The notes under the pieces are model-generated. The model saw nothing but the letters and a program-made list of their open reading frames with translations, searched no databases and had not been told where the DNA came from. The position numbers and the translations under genes are program-made. Source: Rhodococcus sp040643435 (GTDB taxonomy: Bacteria > Actinomycetota > Actinomycetes > Mycobacteriales > Mycobacteriaceae). From it: a stretch of 64,000 bases of DNA. The DNA lies in contig NZ_JBEYUH010000002.1 of assembly GCF_040643435.1 (NCBI RefSeq), forward strand, positions 186,001 through 250,000. Direction: 5' to 3'. Positions 36,454-44,159 of the stretch are shown piece after piece; position 1 is the first letter of the stretch; each line of letters starts with the position of its first letter.

Positions 36454-37749
36454 TCACGACACCGGCGTCAGGAAAGCTGTCAGGGCCTGCGCGTAAGTCG
36501 TCACGTCGTCCGTACCCATGAATTCCCGCGCCGAGTGCATGGCGAGTTGCGGAGCACCGACGTCGACGGTCGTGATACCCGTCCTCGAGGCGGTGATCGG
36601 GCCGATCGTGGAGCCGCACGGCAGGTCGGCGCGATGTACGTACCGCTGCAGCGGGACCCCGGCCTGCTCGCAGGCCAGCGCAAATGCTCCGGCGCCGGTC
36701 GCATCGCTCGCGTACCGCAGGTTCTGGTTCACCTTCAGGACCGGGCCGCCACCGACGGCGATGCGGTGGGCGGGTTCGTGGCGCTCGGGATAGTTGGGAT
36801 GGGTCGCGTGGGCCATGTCGCCCGACGCGACGATCGAACCGGAACGAGCGCGCAGGAACTCCTCGCGTCCGCCGCCCCTGCTCAGGACGATCCGCTCGAG
36901 GACGGTGTTGAGCAGTTCCGAGAACGCACCCCGGTCGGACATGCTGCCGACCTCCTCGTGGTCGAACAGAGCGAGCAGCGGCATCGGGCCACCGTGCGCG
37001 GCGACGTGGTCTGCGGCATCGAGCAGCGCGTGCATGCCCGCGTAGCAGGTGGCCTGATTGTCGAGACGCGGCGCGCTGAGCAATGACCGATCGGCCCCGA
37101 CGATCGAGCTGGGGGCGAGGTCGTGGGTCATCAGTTCCCAACCGAGCACGCTGCCCGGGTCGATCCGGTGCTGTTCGGCGACCCACGCGATGAACGAGCG
37201 CGGTTCGGTCCCGATTCCCCAGACACCGTTCACATGGCGCTGCGGGTCGAGTTGCACGCCCTTGCGATCCTCCGACAGATGGATTGCGAGCTGCGGTACG
37301 CGCAGTACCGGCGCGTCGACGCGGACGAGAACGTCCTCGGTCCTGTCGCCCGAGCGCACGGTGAACCGACCGGAGATCCCGAGGTCGCGGTCGAGCCACG
37401 AATTCAGCCATGCACCGCCGTACGGTTCGAGACCCACCAGTCGCCAGCCGGCCGACGTGAGGTCGGGATGCTGCTTGACGCGCAGGTTGGGACTGTCGGT
37501 GTGGCCGCCGACGATGCGGAACGGTGCGGCCGGATCGTCGGCGACGCCCTCGGTGCTCCACGCGAGCAGGGATCCGCCGCGCACCAGGAAGAAGCGACCG
37601 GGCTCGGAGGGCCAGACCTGCTGCTCGCCCAGCTCGGCGAAGCCCGCCTCCGCCAGTGCCGCCGCGACGGTCGCGCACACATGGAACGGCGACGGCGACA
37701 GGTCGACGAAATTACAGAGTCCCTGAGCATCGGCACGCGTGGAAGACAT
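36454..37749 (-). CDS. pepC: M18 family aminopeptidase
   Basis: A 431-residue cytosolic metallo-aminopeptidase (aspartyl-aminopeptidase family; Rv0800 pepC). Zinc ligands are in GGHTDSPNLRVKQHP (His), ALFDHEEVGS (Asp/Glu-Glu) and the late GSTIGPITASRTG block that precedes the last histidine (MHSAREFMG). Length is normal for M18. Removes acidic or neutral N-terminal residues from peptides. Confidence 0.92.
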   Translation of the reverse strand: MSSTRADAQGLCNFVDLSPSPFHVCATVAAALAEAGFAELGEQQVWPSEPGRFFLVRGGSLLAWSTEGVADDPAAPFRIVGGHTDSPNLRVKQHPDLTSAGWRLVGLEPYGGAWLNSWLDRDLGISGRFTVRSGDRTEDVLVRVDAPVLRVPQLAIHLSEDRKGVQLDPQRHVNGVWGIGTEPRSFIAWVAEQHRIDPGSVLGWELMTHDLAPSSIVGADRSLLSAPRLDNQATCYAGMHALLDAADHVAAHGGPMPLLALFDHEEVGSMSDRGAFSELLNTVLERIVLSRGGGREEFLRARSGSIVASGDMAHATHPNYPERHEPAHRIAVGGGPVLKVNQNLRYASDATGAGAFALACEQAGVPLQRYVHRADLPCGSTIGPITASRTGITTVDVGAPQLAMHSAREFMGTDDVTTYAQALTAFLTPVS

Positions 37750-37817
37750 GCCTGCATCTTCGCATCAGGTGCACGGCGGGTGCTCGCCGACGACCGGCTC
37801 GCCGCCTTCCGGGTGCC

Positions 37818-38168
37818 TCAGTGTTCCGAGGAGACGCAGAAGAGGTTGCCGTCCGGGTCTGCGAGCGTCACCCAGCGGAAATCCTCGCCCATGTCCTCAC
37901 GGTGGACCTCCTTTGCACCCGCCCGTGTGAAGCGCTCGACCTCGGCATCGACGTCGGCGGTGACGAGGTCGATGTGCACGCGATTCTTCCCGGGCGTCGG
38001 GTCGGGCACCTTCTGGAAGCCCAACCGGATGCCTTGCGGCAGAGAGACGATGAAGAACCAGCCTTCGTTCTCCTGCTCGATACGACCGCCCGTGCGCTCG
38101 GCCCACCAGCTCGCGAGGGGTCCCGGATCGGACGTGTCGAAGGTGATCATCCCGATGGTCGCTGTCAT
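37818..38168 (-). CDS. VOC-family (glyoxalase-like) small protein
   Basis: A 116-residue single vicinal-oxygen-chelate domain: IGMITFDTSDPGPLASWWAERTGG, VHIDLVTADVDAEVERFTRAGA and WVTLADPDGNLFCV, the typical glyoxalase/bleomycin-resistance pattern used by small dimers. Metal ligands may be His near 70 and Glu/Asp late; not certain. A TACCGT hexamer (38180-38175) 6 bases before the ATG suggests a leaderless promoter. Function unknown. Confidence 0.82.
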   Translation of the reverse strand: MTATIGMITFDTSDPGPLASWWAERTGGRIEQENEGWFFIVSLPQGIRLGFQKVPDPTPGKNRVHIDLVTADVDAEVERFTRAGAKEVHREDMGEDFRWVTLADPDGNLFCVSSEH

Positions 38169-38345
38169 GGCGGGACGGTACCGCGCGGTCCCGACACGGG
38201 CACAGGAAACGAGGGTCCGATTTGCGTAGTCCTACTCAGGACAACCCGACTCCGGCGGGGCAGACTGATGCGCGATGTTGCGTCAGGGGGGATGGCGGCG
38301 GCATCGCCGGGACTTGATCGGGGGGTCGAGCGCCCGGATACAGAA

Positions 38346-38388
38346 CGAGGGACCTCGCAGCCGGTCGGGACGGGTGCGAGGTCCCTCG
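38346..38388. terminator. Inverted repeat downstream of purQ (distal)
   Basis: CGAGGGACCTCGCA (38346-38359) with TGCGAGGTCCCTCG (38375-38388), 14 bp perfect. With the next hairpin it forms a tandem terminator in the 296-base space between purQ and the VOC gene; nothing else is recognised there. Confidence 0.75.
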
Positions 38389-38409
38389 CTCGCTTTCCCG
38401 TGAAACGAG

Positions 38410-38445
38410 CGACGTCCCCACCGACCGGGGTCGGCGGGGACGTCG
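38410..38445. terminator. Terminator after purQ
   Basis: CGACGTCCCC (38410-38419) with GGGGACGTCG (38436-38445), plus an inner CCGAC/GTCGG pairing, 20 bases after the purQ stop on the minus strand. Confidence 0.85.
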
Positions 38446-38464
38446 AGAAGATTCGGCTGTGGGC

Positions 38465-39142
38465 TCAGGCGTTCACGACGGCGTCGAGAACGCTGTAGAA
38501 GATGCCCAGCCCGTCGTCACTGGGGCCGGTCAGCGCCTCGGTGGCGTGCTCGGGGTGCGGCATGAGACCGACGACCCTGCCGTTCGCCGACGAGATGCCC
38601 GCGATGCCGCGCTGCGAACCGTTCGGGTTGTCGCCCGCATAGCGGAAGACGACGCGACCCTCACCTTCGAGTTCGTCGAGCACCTTCTCCGATGCCTGGT
38701 AGCGGCCCTCGCCGGACTTGAGCGGAACGAGAATCTCGGCGCCGGGCTCGTAACGCGAGGTCCACGCGGTGGTGGCGGACTCGACCTTCAACCACTCGTC
38801 GCGGCAGACGAAGTGCAGTCCGGCGTTGCGGGTGAGCGCGCCGGGCAGCAGTCCCGCCTCGCACAGCACCTGGAAACCGTTGCAGATTCCGAGGACGGGC
38901 ATGCCGTTCCGAGCTGCCTCGACGACCTTGCCCATCACGGGCGCGAAACGGGCGATGGCGCCACAGCGCAGGTAATCGCCGTAGGAGAAGCCGCCCGGCA
39001 CGATCACCGCGTCGACGTTCTTGAGGTCGGCGTCCCCGTGCCACAGGCTCACGGCCTCACCACCGGCGAGATTCACCGCGCGGGAGGCGTCGACGTCGTC
39101 GAGGGTCCCCGGGAAGGTGATGACTCCGATGCGTGCGCTCAT
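38465..39142 (-). CDS. purQ: Phosphoribosylformylglycinamidine synthase subunit PurQ
   Basis: A 225-residue class I glutamine amidotransferase. Nucleophile Cys87 in LGICNGFQ; the catalytic His-Glu pair is in LMPHPEHA near the C-terminus; PGGFSYGDYLRCG forms the oxyanion region. Supplies ammonia to PurL. Overlaps purS by 4 bases. Confidence 0.97.
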   Translation of the reverse strand: MSARIGVITFPGTLDDVDASRAVNLAGGEAVSLWHGDADLKNVDAVIVPGGFSYGDYLRCGAIARFAPVMGKVVEAARNGMPVLGICNGFQVLCEAGLLPGALTRNAGLHFVCRDEWLKVESATTAWTSRYEPGAEILVPLKSGEGRYQASEKVLDELEGEGRVVFRYAGDNPNGSQRGIAGISSANGRVVGLMPHPEHATEALTGPSDDGLGIFYSVLDAVVNA

Positions 39143-39384
39143 GCGTCACCGTCGATCCACCGGATGGCCCAGTCCTCGATCACCGTGTTGGCGAGCAACG
39201 ACTCGGCGATCTTCTCGAGCTCGGCGTCGTCGACACTGCCGTCGATCTCGAGCTCGAAACGCTTGCCTTGACGGACGTCGGTCACGCCCGCGAAGCCCAG
39301 CCGCGACAGCGCCCCGGTGATGGCTTGACCCTGCGGGTCGAGAATCTCGGCTTTGGGCATGACTTCGACGACGACACGCGCCAC
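39139..39384 (-). CDS. purS: Phosphoribosylformylglycinamidine synthase subunit PurS
   Basis: An 81-residue protein bridging PurL and PurQ. GTG at 39384, with GAGGAG 7 bases upstream, gives the expected N-terminus VARVVVEVMPKAEILDPQG; a longer frame upstream has no support. Contains the typical GFAGVTDVRQGKRFELE segment. Confidence 0.95.
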   Translation of the reverse strand: MARVVVEVMPKAEILDPQGQAITGALSRLGFAGVTDVRQGKRFELEIDGSVDDAELEKIAESLLANTVIEDWAIRWIDGDA

Positions 39385-39509
39385 GTGCTGCTCCTCGTTA
39401 GTAGTGCTGGCGCCCGGGAACGGACACCGGACATCCAGCAGTTTACCGGCCGCAGCCGCCGGACCGAGCATCGGCCGAGATCACGACGTGCGAGACCCGC
39501 CGGGTCCGT

Positions 39510-40400
39510 TCAACCGCGTTCGTCGGCAACGATTTCGCGTACCCGAGGCGCGACCTCCGCGGCGAAGCGTTCGAGATCGGCCCGTTCGTCGCTTCCGAGG
39601 ACGAAGGTGCTGGTCCCGTGTCGCAGCGTCAGTGCGGCGAGTTGTTCGGCCCAGACCCCGGGCGGTCCGTGCAGGAACGACCCGTCCGCGACGTCTGCGA
39701 AGGTTCCCGAGATGTTGTAGAGGCGACGGATCGCAGCCGGATCGCGCCCGGCCTGCTGCGCGCCCTCGTCGACGCGGGCGCTCATCTCCCCCAGCTTGTC
39801 GGGCCCCGCAGCGAACGAACTCGGCAACCACCCGTCGGCGAGCCGCCCGGCGACACCGAGGGTCCGCTTGCCGTACGCACCGATCCAGATGCCCGGATCG
39901 TGGGCGGGGAAGGGACCTCGCTTGGCGCCGGCGAGCCGGTAGTACTCACCGTCGACCCGGGCCGCACCCTTCTCGTCCGACCACAGAGCGCGGATCACCT
40001 CGATCGCCTCGACCAGTGCGTCGACCGCCTCACCCGGACTGCGACGAGGTCCGCCGTTGGCGACGACCGCGTCCCAGAAGGCGCCCGAGCCGAGCCCGAG
40101 TTCGACGCGTCCGCCACTGAGCAGGTCCAGCGACGCCACGCTCCGCGCGAGGATCACCGGACCCCGCAGGGGCAGGTTCGCCACGTCGGGCGCCACCGTC
40201 ACGGTCGTCGTCCGCGCGGCGATCCAGCCGAGCAACGTCCAGGTGTCGAGAAAGCGTGACTGATAGGGATGGTCCTGGATCGCCACCAGGTCGAGTCCGG
40301 CACGCTCCGACACCATGGCGAGATCGACGACGCGCACCGGATCGGCGGCGGAGGGAGTGAGGAAACTGCCGAACCGGAGTCCCTGTCCGTAGTCGGGCAT
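39510..40400 (-). CDS. LLM-class flavin/F420-dependent oxidoreductase
   Basis: A 296-residue luciferase-like TIM barrel. Motifs: FGSFLTP at the start, VAIQDHPYQSRFLDTWTLLGWIAART, and LDLLSGGRVELGLGSGAFWDA, the segment that binds FMN or F420. The C-terminal part carries LADGWLPS. Actinobacterial members often use coenzyme F420; which cofactor and substrate apply here cannot be read directly. It follows purS on the same strand, separated by 125 bases, and is 1 base from the AhpD-like gene stop, so it is co-transcribed with that gene. Confidence 0.85.
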   Translation of the reverse strand: MPDYGQGLRFGSFLTPSAADPVRVVDLAMVSERAGLDLVAIQDHPYQSRFLDTWTLLGWIAARTTTVTVAPDVANLPLRGPVILARSVASLDLLSGGRVELGLGSGAFWDAVVANGGPRRSPGEAVDALVEAIEVIRALWSDEKGAARVDGEYYRLAGAKRGPFPAHDPGIWIGAYGKRTLGVAGRLADGWLPSSFAAGPDKLGEMSARVDEGAQQAGRDPAAIRRLYNISGTFADVADGSFLHGPPGVWAEQLAALTLRHGTSTFVLGSDERADLERFAAEVAPRVREIVADERG

Positions 40401-40401
40401 C

Positions 40402-40881
40402 TCAGGAGCCTTCCGATGCCGAGCGCACGCCGTGGCGGCTGACGATCGAGATGCGGTTGAACGAGTTCATCGCGATGGCGACCCACGCGACGGCCGAAAG
40501 CTGATCATCGGTGAGGTGCTCCCGCGCTTCGGCGTACGCGCGGTCCTGCTCGTAGGTGGACGGCAACAGCGTGACCGACTCGGCGAGCGCGAGCGCGGCG
40601 CGTTCCTGCTCGGTGAACAGGTCGGTCTCGCGCCAGGCCGACAGCACTGCGAGCCGCTGCGTCCTTTCACCACCCTTCAGGGCGTCGCGGACGTGGACGT
40701 CGAGGCAGTACGCGCAGCCGTTGATCTGGGAGACGCGGATGTTGAGGAGTTCGACGAGGCTGCGGTCGAGACCGGCCTCCGCCACCGCCTCCCGGACGGC
40801 GCCCGCCACCGCGACCTGCGCTCGATAGACGGGCCGGCTCTGCTTGTCGATGAGAACGCGCGGTGTGTCGGAGGTCGTCAC
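40402..40881 (-). CDS. AhpD/carboxymuconolactone-decarboxylase-fold protein
   Basis: A 159-residue all-helical protein, GTG at 40881 with GAGGAG 8 bases upstream. The redox motif NGCAYCLDVHVRDA (Cys-x-x-Cys-x3-His) is that of AhpD-type alkylhydroperoxidases; the proton-relay glutamate precedes it (VELLNIRVSQ). Forms trimers or hexamers in the family. Likely peroxidase or peroxidase partner, coupled to the LLM oxidoreductase that starts 1 base after its stop. Confidence 0.85.
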   Translation of the reverse strand: MTTSDTPRVLIDKQSRPVYRAQVAVAGAVREAVAEAGLDRSLVELLNIRVSQINGCAYCLDVHVRDALKGGERTQRLAVLSAWRETDLFTEQERAALALAESVTLLPSTYEQDRAYAEAREHLTDDQLSAVAWVAIAMNSFNRISIVSRHGVRSASEGS

Positions 40882-40953
40882 TTCTGCTCCTCGAATCGGT
40901 CCTCGGCGTGAAGGGGCGCGCGGCACGTCCGGGTCGGCGGCATACTCGACGGC

Positions 40954-41598
40954 ATGCGACTGACCCATTTCGGCCATTCCTGCATCCTCGTCGAACATTC
41001 GGGTGCGAAACTCCTTTTCGACCCAGGCAATTTCTCCCACGGATTCGAAGGCATCACCGGACTCGACGCGATCCTGGTGACCCACCAGCATCCCGACCAC
41101 GCCGACACCACCCGGTTGCCCGCGCTGCTCGAGGCGAACCCCGGCGCCGCATTGTTCTCCGACCCTCAGTCGGCGGCCCTGCTCGAGGGTGATTGGACAG
41201 CGGTGCGTCCCGGCGACTCCTTCTCCGTCGGATCGGTCACCGTGCGCGGCACGGGTGGCCGCCACGCGGTGATCCATCCCGACATGCCGGTCATCGACAA
41301 CACCGCCTTCCTCGTCGGCGACGACGACAATCCGTCACGGCTGCTGCACCCCGGCGACTCGCTGTACATTCCGAACGAGCGCGTCGACGTCCTCGCCCTT
41401 CCGTCCACCGCGCCGTGGCTCAAGATCTGGGAGGCGATCGATTACCTGCGTGCGGTGAACCCCAGGGTCGCCGTGCCGATCCACCAGGGCATCGTCAACG
41501 ACAACGGTCGCGGGATCTTCTACGGCCGCTACAGCGAAATGGCCCCGGACGGCACCGAGTTCCGCGTGCTGCCGCACGAGGACGGAGTCGAGGTCTGA
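40954..41598 (+). CDS. Metallo-beta-lactamase-fold hydrolase (UlaG/YtnP-like)
   Basis: A 214-residue MBL protein. Zinc motifs: LVTHQHPDHAD (HxHxDH) near residue 43, then HPDMP and later HPGDSLYIP, with a final HQG. The first strand MRLTHFGHSCILVEH is typical of the UlaG/RNase-Z-like subgroup. Substrate unknown. Convergent with the FAD dehydrogenase gene, 15 bases between stops. Rv0786c-like position. Confidence 0.85.
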   Translation: MRLTHFGHSCILVEHSGAKLLFDPGNFSHGFEGITGLDAILVTHQHPDHADTTRLPALLEANPGAALFSDPQSAALLEGDWTAVRPGDSFSVGSVTVRGTGGRHAVIHPDMPVIDNTAFLVGDDDNPSRLLHPGDSLYIPNERVDVLALPSTAPWLKIWEAIDYLRAVNPRVAVPIHQGIVNDNGRGIFYGRYSEMAPDGTEFRVLPHEDGVEV

Positions 41599-41613
41599 CG
41601 TCGAGGTGATCCG

Positions 41614-43257
41614 TCAGCGGGCGGCGGCGCGACCCGCCGCCCGACCGGAGAAGATGCATCCGCCGAGGAAGGTGCCCTCGAGCGACCGGTAGCCGTGGAC
41701 GCCCCCGCCACCGAAACCGGCGACCTCACCGGCAGCGAAGAGTCCGTCGAAGACCGAGCCGTCGGATCGCAGTACGCGCGAGGACAGGTCGGTCTCGAGC
41801 CCACCGAGCGTCTTGCGCGTGAGCAGATGCAGCTTGACGGCGATGAGCGGTCCCGCCTTCGGGTCGAGGATGCGATGCGGGGCGGCGATCCGGACGACGC
41901 GGTCGGGCGCGTAGGCCCGTGCCGCACGCACCGCGGCGACCTGCAGATCCTTCGTGTACTTGTTGTCCATCTCGCGGTCGCGCGCCTCGACCACCGAGCG
42001 CACCTGTTCGTAGTCGAGCGGCGCGTCGGGGGTGAGTTCGTTCATTCCTGCGACGAGATCTGCGAGCGTGTCGCGGACGACGAAGTCCACGCCGCGCTGC
42101 TTGAAAGCCTCCACAGGTCCTGGCGCACCCGACTTGACGCGCTGCAGCAGCAACCGCAGGCTGCGTCCGGTCAGGTCGGGATTCTGCTCGGAACCCGACA
42201 GCCCGAATTCCTTCTCGATGATCTTCTGGTCGAGCACGAACCAGGTGTGGTCGTGCCCCGTGCTCACGATGTATTCGAGGGTGCCGAGAGTGTCGAAGCC
42301 GGGGAACAGAGGCACCGGCAACCGTTTGCCGGTGGCGTCGAGCCAGAGCGACGACGGGCCGGGCAGGATCCGGATACCGTGCTCGGGCCACACCGGGTCG
42401 TAGTTGGTGATGCCTTCGGTGTAGTGCCACATGCGGTCGCGGTTGACGATGTTGCCACCGGCCTTCTCGGTGATCTCGAGCATCCGGCCGTCGACGTGCG
42501 CCGGCACGCCACTGAGCATGTGTTTCGGCGGATTCCCCATCCGCTCGGGCCAGTTCTTCTTGACGAGCTCGTAGTTCCCGCCGATTCCGCCGGAGGTGAC
42601 GATGACGGCTCCGGCGGAGAACTCGAAATCACCGACGACGGTGCGTGAGGACGCCACGCCTCGTGGCGCGTCGGTGGGTTCGAGGACCGCACCGCGCACA
42701 CCGGTGGCCACCCCGTCGGTGACCACGAGTTCGTCGACCCGGTGCCGGTGTTTCAGGGTGACGAGTCCGCGTTCGACTCCCTCACGAAGCTTCCTCTCGA
42801 AGATCTCGACGAGACCCGGGCCGGTGCCCCAGGTGATGTGGAATCGAGGTACCGAGTTGCCGTGCCCTGCAGCGTCGTATCCTCCGCGTTCGGCCCAGTT
42901 GACCATCGGGAAGATCTTCAGGCCGCGCTGCTTCAGCCAGGCGTGCTTCTCCCCCGCAGCGAACTCGACGTAGGCCTGCGCCCACCGACGCGGCCAACGA
43001 TCCTCCATCTCACGGTCGAAACCGGCCGTGCCCATCCAGTCCTGCAGCGCGAGCTCGTATGAATCCTTGATCCCGAGACGCCGCTGTTCGGGACTGTCGA
43101 CGAAGAACAGCCCCCCGAACGACCAGAACGCTTGGCCGCCGATGTTGTTCGAGTTCTCTTGATCGACCAGAAGGACTCGGCGCCCTGCGTCGACGAGCTC
43201 GCCGACCGCCACTAGTCCCGCGAGCCCGGCCCCCACCACGATCACGTCAGCGTCCAT
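41614..43257 (-). CDS. FAD-binding dehydrogenase (fumarate reductase/KstD-like)
   Basis: A 547-residue flavoprotein, ATG at 43257. The Rossmann FAD motif is VIVVGAGLAGLVAVGELVDAGRRVLLVDQ; the C-terminal FAD contact is GLFAAGEVAGFGGGGVHGYRSLEGTFLGGCIFSGRAAG, the flavocytochrome c/3-ketosteroid dehydrogenase pattern. No signal peptide or heme motif. Homologue of Rv0785. Substrate unknown; may act on a cyclic ketone or unsaturated acid. Confidence 0.87.
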   Translation of the reverse strand: MDADVIVVGAGLAGLVAVGELVDAGRRVLLVDQENSNNIGGQAFWSFGGLFFVDSPEQRRLGIKDSYELALQDWMGTAGFDREMEDRWPRRWAQAYVEFAAGEKHAWLKQRGLKIFPMVNWAERGGYDAAGHGNSVPRFHITWGTGPGLVEIFERKLREGVERGLVTLKHRHRVDELVVTDGVATGVRGAVLEPTDAPRGVASSRTVVGDFEFSAGAVIVTSGGIGGNYELVKKNWPERMGNPPKHMLSGVPAHVDGRMLEITEKAGGNIVNRDRMWHYTEGITNYDPVWPEHGIRILPGPSSLWLDATGKRLPVPLFPGFDTLGTLEYIVSTGHDHTWFVLDQKIIEKEFGLSGSEQNPDLTGRSLRLLLQRVKSGAPGPVEAFKQRGVDFVVRDTLADLVAGMNELTPDAPLDYEQVRSVVEARDREMDNKYTKDLQVAAVRAARAYAPDRVVRIAAPHRILDPKAGPLIAVKLHLLTRKTLGGLETDLSSRVLRSDGSVFDGLFAAGEVAGFGGGGVHGYRSLEGTFLGGCIFSGRAAGRAAAR

Positions 43258-43315
43258 GGCCGCCAACACTACCGAGCAGACGCGACGACCGGGAGTCCCA
43301 CTGCGGTCGGTGGGC

Positions 43316-44020
43316 TCACGCGGCGGCAGTCCCCCCGCGACGCCGTTGCCGGCCGTAGACCGCCGGCTCGGCGCCGTTGCGCAGCGCGATGTCCACGGCG
43401 TCGAGGACGGCCTGCCGGAGTCCGGGCTCGGCGAGCCGGGGACCCGTGATCGCCAGCCGGAGCAGATCACCCCGCCGCGCCACGCGTGACGCGCCCATCA
43501 CCATCGCCCGTCGCCCCCACGATTCCGCCTTCGCACCCTCGCCGAAGCCGTACACACGTGACTTCGTCACGGTGCCCGCAACGAGATCGTGGATACCGGC
43601 GAGATCGGCCATCAGCCGGAAGCCGGCCTGCGGGAGCGCCGCCTCCGCACCCGCCGAGGCGACCCAACGCGGCGGAGCGAACAACCGCGTGCGGAGTCCG
43701 GTCTCCTCGAGCACACGATCCGCCGCGAGCAGGCGCAGCCGCGCCTCGTGTTGCGGCAGTCTCTCGAACTCTGCGCGGCGACGCTTCGTCGCAGCCTGGT
43801 CGTAGCCGTGCAACACGATCGCGTCGCCGCCCTCGCGCCGTTCCAGCAGCCACTCCTGCGTCGCCGGATCCTGCACGAGGCGGTAGTGGTCCTTCAGGCG
43901 CGGGGCGACGAACAACGACAGCGGCACCTCGCGCGCATCCATCTCGCGTGCGAAGCCGTCCACCACGTCGCGCGTGACATCCCGGATACCCGACACCGAG
44001 ACGATGATCTGTCCGCTCAT
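43316..44020 (-). CDS. DUF2334 polysaccharide-deacetylase-like protein
   Basis: A 234-residue protein from the ATG at 44020. Begins GQIIVSVSGIRDVTRD and contains IVLHGYDQ (the His-x-Tyr near residue 76) and LRTRLFAPPRWVAS, in line with the NodB-like DUF2334 fold. Homologue of Rv0784. It lacks the full NodB Asp-Asp-His triad visibly, so enzymatic activity is uncertain. No good ribosome-binding site; the start could be elsewhere. Confidence 0.72.
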   Translation of the reverse strand: MSGQIIVSVSGIRDVTRDVVDGFAREMDAREVPLSLFVAPRLKDHYRLVQDPATQEWLLERREGGDAIVLHGYDQAATKRRRAEFERLPQHEARLRLLAADRVLEETGLRTRLFAPPRWVASAGAEAALPQAGFRLMADLAGIHDLVAGTVTKSRVYGFGEGAKAESWGRRAMVMGASRVARRGDLLRLAITGPRLAEPGLRQAVLDAVDIALRNGAEPAVYGRQRRRGGTAAA

Positions 44021-44159
44021 GACTGTGAGCCTGCTGCACACGGGTGAACGGAAGCCTGCACGGCAGGGGAAGTCCCGGTGAACCCCTTCCGGACCGTCCT
44101 GTATCCCGCTGATCGGGACTGTGTCGGCCGACACATTCGGGTGGGCATAGCGTCCGGGC

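Noticed and set aside
38169..38464. Hidden gene between the VOC gene and purQ
   Set aside because: No frame with plausible start, ribosome-binding site and composition; the space is filled mainly by two terminator-type inverted repeats.
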